From the NCBI GenBank assembly GCA_009838975.1, contig VXQO01000013.1:1-34868 (forward strand): 34,868 nt of DNA, in the 5' to 3' direction. Source of the DNA: Gemmatimonadota bacterium. GTDB taxonomy: Bacteria; Gemmatimonadota; Gemmatimonadetes; Longimicrobiales; Gaopeijiaceae. The number at the start of each line of letters is the position of its first letter. The first letter of the stretch is position 1. This document shows positions 34,195-34,868 of this stretch, one piece after another. Made by a program: the position numbers and the translations under genes. The notes under the pieces were generated by a model that ran no database searches, was not told the DNA's origin, and saw nothing but the letters and a program-made list of their open reading frames with translations.

Positions 34195-34232
34195 TTTTGT
34201 TTCACAAAAACTCTGGTCGGGGGATGCCCCCG
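34195..34232. repeat. AT-rich palindrome followed by a GC-rich hairpin
   Basis: TTTTGT-TTC-ACAAAA (34195-34209) is a perfect 6-bp inverted repeat. Nine bases on, CGGGGG-ATG-CCCCCG (34218-34232) is another perfect 6-bp stem with a three-base loop, followed by a second run of C. An AT palindrome beside a GC stem upstream of a recombinase gene could be a regulatory or transfer/replication site. No T-run follows either, so a terminator is unlikely. Confidence 0.55.
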
Positions 34233-34568
34233 AACCCCCGAAACGACCATCGCGCGCCAGCGGCGTGGGCGCGGAGCGCCGGGGCAGGATCACCGGATGG
34301 CGCACGCGGGCCACGCGCCACGCGGCCACCGCCAGCCGTTCCGCCGTCGCTAGCGCGCCTCCACCCGGTTTCGCAGCTCGATCCTCCGCCGCGAGGATGT
34401 CGAGTTCCTCGGCCGGAAGCCCGAAACCGGGGGTACTCCTACCCCACCGGGGGTCGAGTTCATGCGTTACACGCGATCCTGCGGCCTCGGGTTCCGCCAA
34501 ACCGGCCCCCAAACGCCCAGAACGGCCGTGAGAGCGGTTTTCCGGGCTTCGGGGGGGCAACCCTTGGA

Positions 34569-34754
34569 TTAGCTGCCACCCGTCGGCCAAGGACCCACCC
34601 AAGGGCGGATCCTCAAGCCCGCGCCGGTCACGGCTATGCTCCCGGCTGGCGGGCCGTAGAGGATCACGTCGGCCGGGAAGTCCTCCACGACGGAGCTCGG
34701 GGGTGCGAGCACCTCGCCGCCCGCCGCTCCCGTGGCGGGCCGGAAACGCCGGGG
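34569..34754 (-). pseudogene. Short coding-like frame, possible 3' remnant
   Basis: A minus-strand frame of 61 residues runs from just after a TGA (34755-34757) to TAA at 34569-34571. Most codons end in G or C, and the translation reads like protein: PSSVVEDFPADVILYGPPAG, then IAVTGAGLRIRPWVGPWPT. There is no ATG; a GTG at 34712-34710 is possible. I do not recognise the family. It may be the end of a broken gene. Confidence 0.3.
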
Positions 34755-34759
34755 TCAGA

Positions 34760-34774
34760 GGGGGCGCAGCCCCC
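34760..34774. repeat. GC-rich hairpin GGGGGC-GCA-GCCCCC
   Basis: A perfect 6-bp stem with a GCA loop lies in the non-coding tail. It is not followed by a T-run. Similar GC stems occur at 34218-34232, suggesting a repeated structural motif of this element. Confidence 0.5.
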
Positions 34775-34868
34775 CGCCAGCCTCCGCAGGGGACTCACGG
34801 AGTGTGGCCCCAAGGGGACTCCCGATGGGGTGGACGCCCCCTCCCGGCGGCATCGCGATGTGCCATGA

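Larger units (their letters stand above)
33997..34868. other. Hairpin-rich region with little coding capacity, beside the recombinase
   Basis: These 872 bases hold no convincing complete gene. A plus-strand frame from 34014 to 34868 is open throughout but is Pro/Arg/Gly-rich with no protein-like pattern. The region has several perfect hairpins and one short minus-strand frame with coding-like codon use, listed separately. The look is that of non-coding backbone of a mobile element. Confidence 0.6.

Noticed and set aside
34192..34602. 136-residue minus-strand frame
   Set aside because: Low-complexity Arg/Gly/Pro composition, no recognisable motif, and it conflicts with the hairpin at 34195-34232.
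34014..34868. 284-residue plus-strand open frame ending at the last base
   Set aside because: The translation is Pro/Arg/Gly-rich without helices, strands or motifs, and it crosses several hairpins. It is an open frame by high GC content.

Overview
The window is about 35 kb of GC-rich bacterial DNA. Several gene families point to Gemmatimonadota or a similar lineage (Acidobacteriota or Planctomycetota are alternatives): a DUF1592 / DUF1552 / ankyrin secreted trio, a DUF5107-TPR lipoprotein, a prolyl oligopeptidase next to a serine beta-lactamase-like hydrolase, and many secreted or lipid-anchored proteins. This placement is inference from gene content. No rRNA, tRNA or CRISPR array is visible.

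Region 1 (1-8010, + strand) is the right part of a RiPP operon of the NHLP / TOMM (azole-forming) type, cut at its 5' end by the window edge. In order it holds the tail of one ABC transporter ATPase, a second large NHLP-type ABC transporter, a 434-residue protein, a fused cyclodehydratase (RRE / E1-like domain plus YcaO domain) and a 370-residue protein of unknown family. The 434-residue protein is the most unusual. Its N-terminus looks like a nitrile-hydratase-type (NHLP) precursor leader, but where a short core peptide is expected it carries a full alpha-toroid domain of the terpene cyclase / squalene cyclase type. No conventional short precursor is visible in the sequenced part.

Region 2 (8017-14821) has a minus-strand gene fusing an AlkB-like membrane diiron hydroxylase to a degenerate GlnE-like adenylyltransferase domain. 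Divergent from it is a sterol-desaturase-family hydroxylase followed by thrB and thrC; thrC carries a +1 frameshift in a C4 run. A class IV aminotransferase with its own sigma70-like promoter follows.

Region 3 (15148-21680) holds a secreted prolyl oligopeptidase coupled to a serine beta-lactamase-like hydrolase, a decayed HEPN-type gene pair, a TetA-like MFS exporter, and a zincin-like protein coupled to a lipoprotein.

Region 4 (21685-27630, minus strand) is a compact DUF1592 (c-type haem) - DUF1552 (Tat-exported) - ankyrin operon.

Region 5 (27821-34868) is accessory: an AbiEii-type nucleotidyltransferase toxin with an unfamiliar partner and a pair of GGGGTNACCCC palindromes, a convergent gap with two inverted operator-like sites, a large DUF5107-TPR lipoprotein, a TPR fragment abutting a tyrosine recombinase, and about 870 bp of hairpin-rich DNA with little coding capacity. 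The recombinase and fragment suggest the edge of an integrated element.
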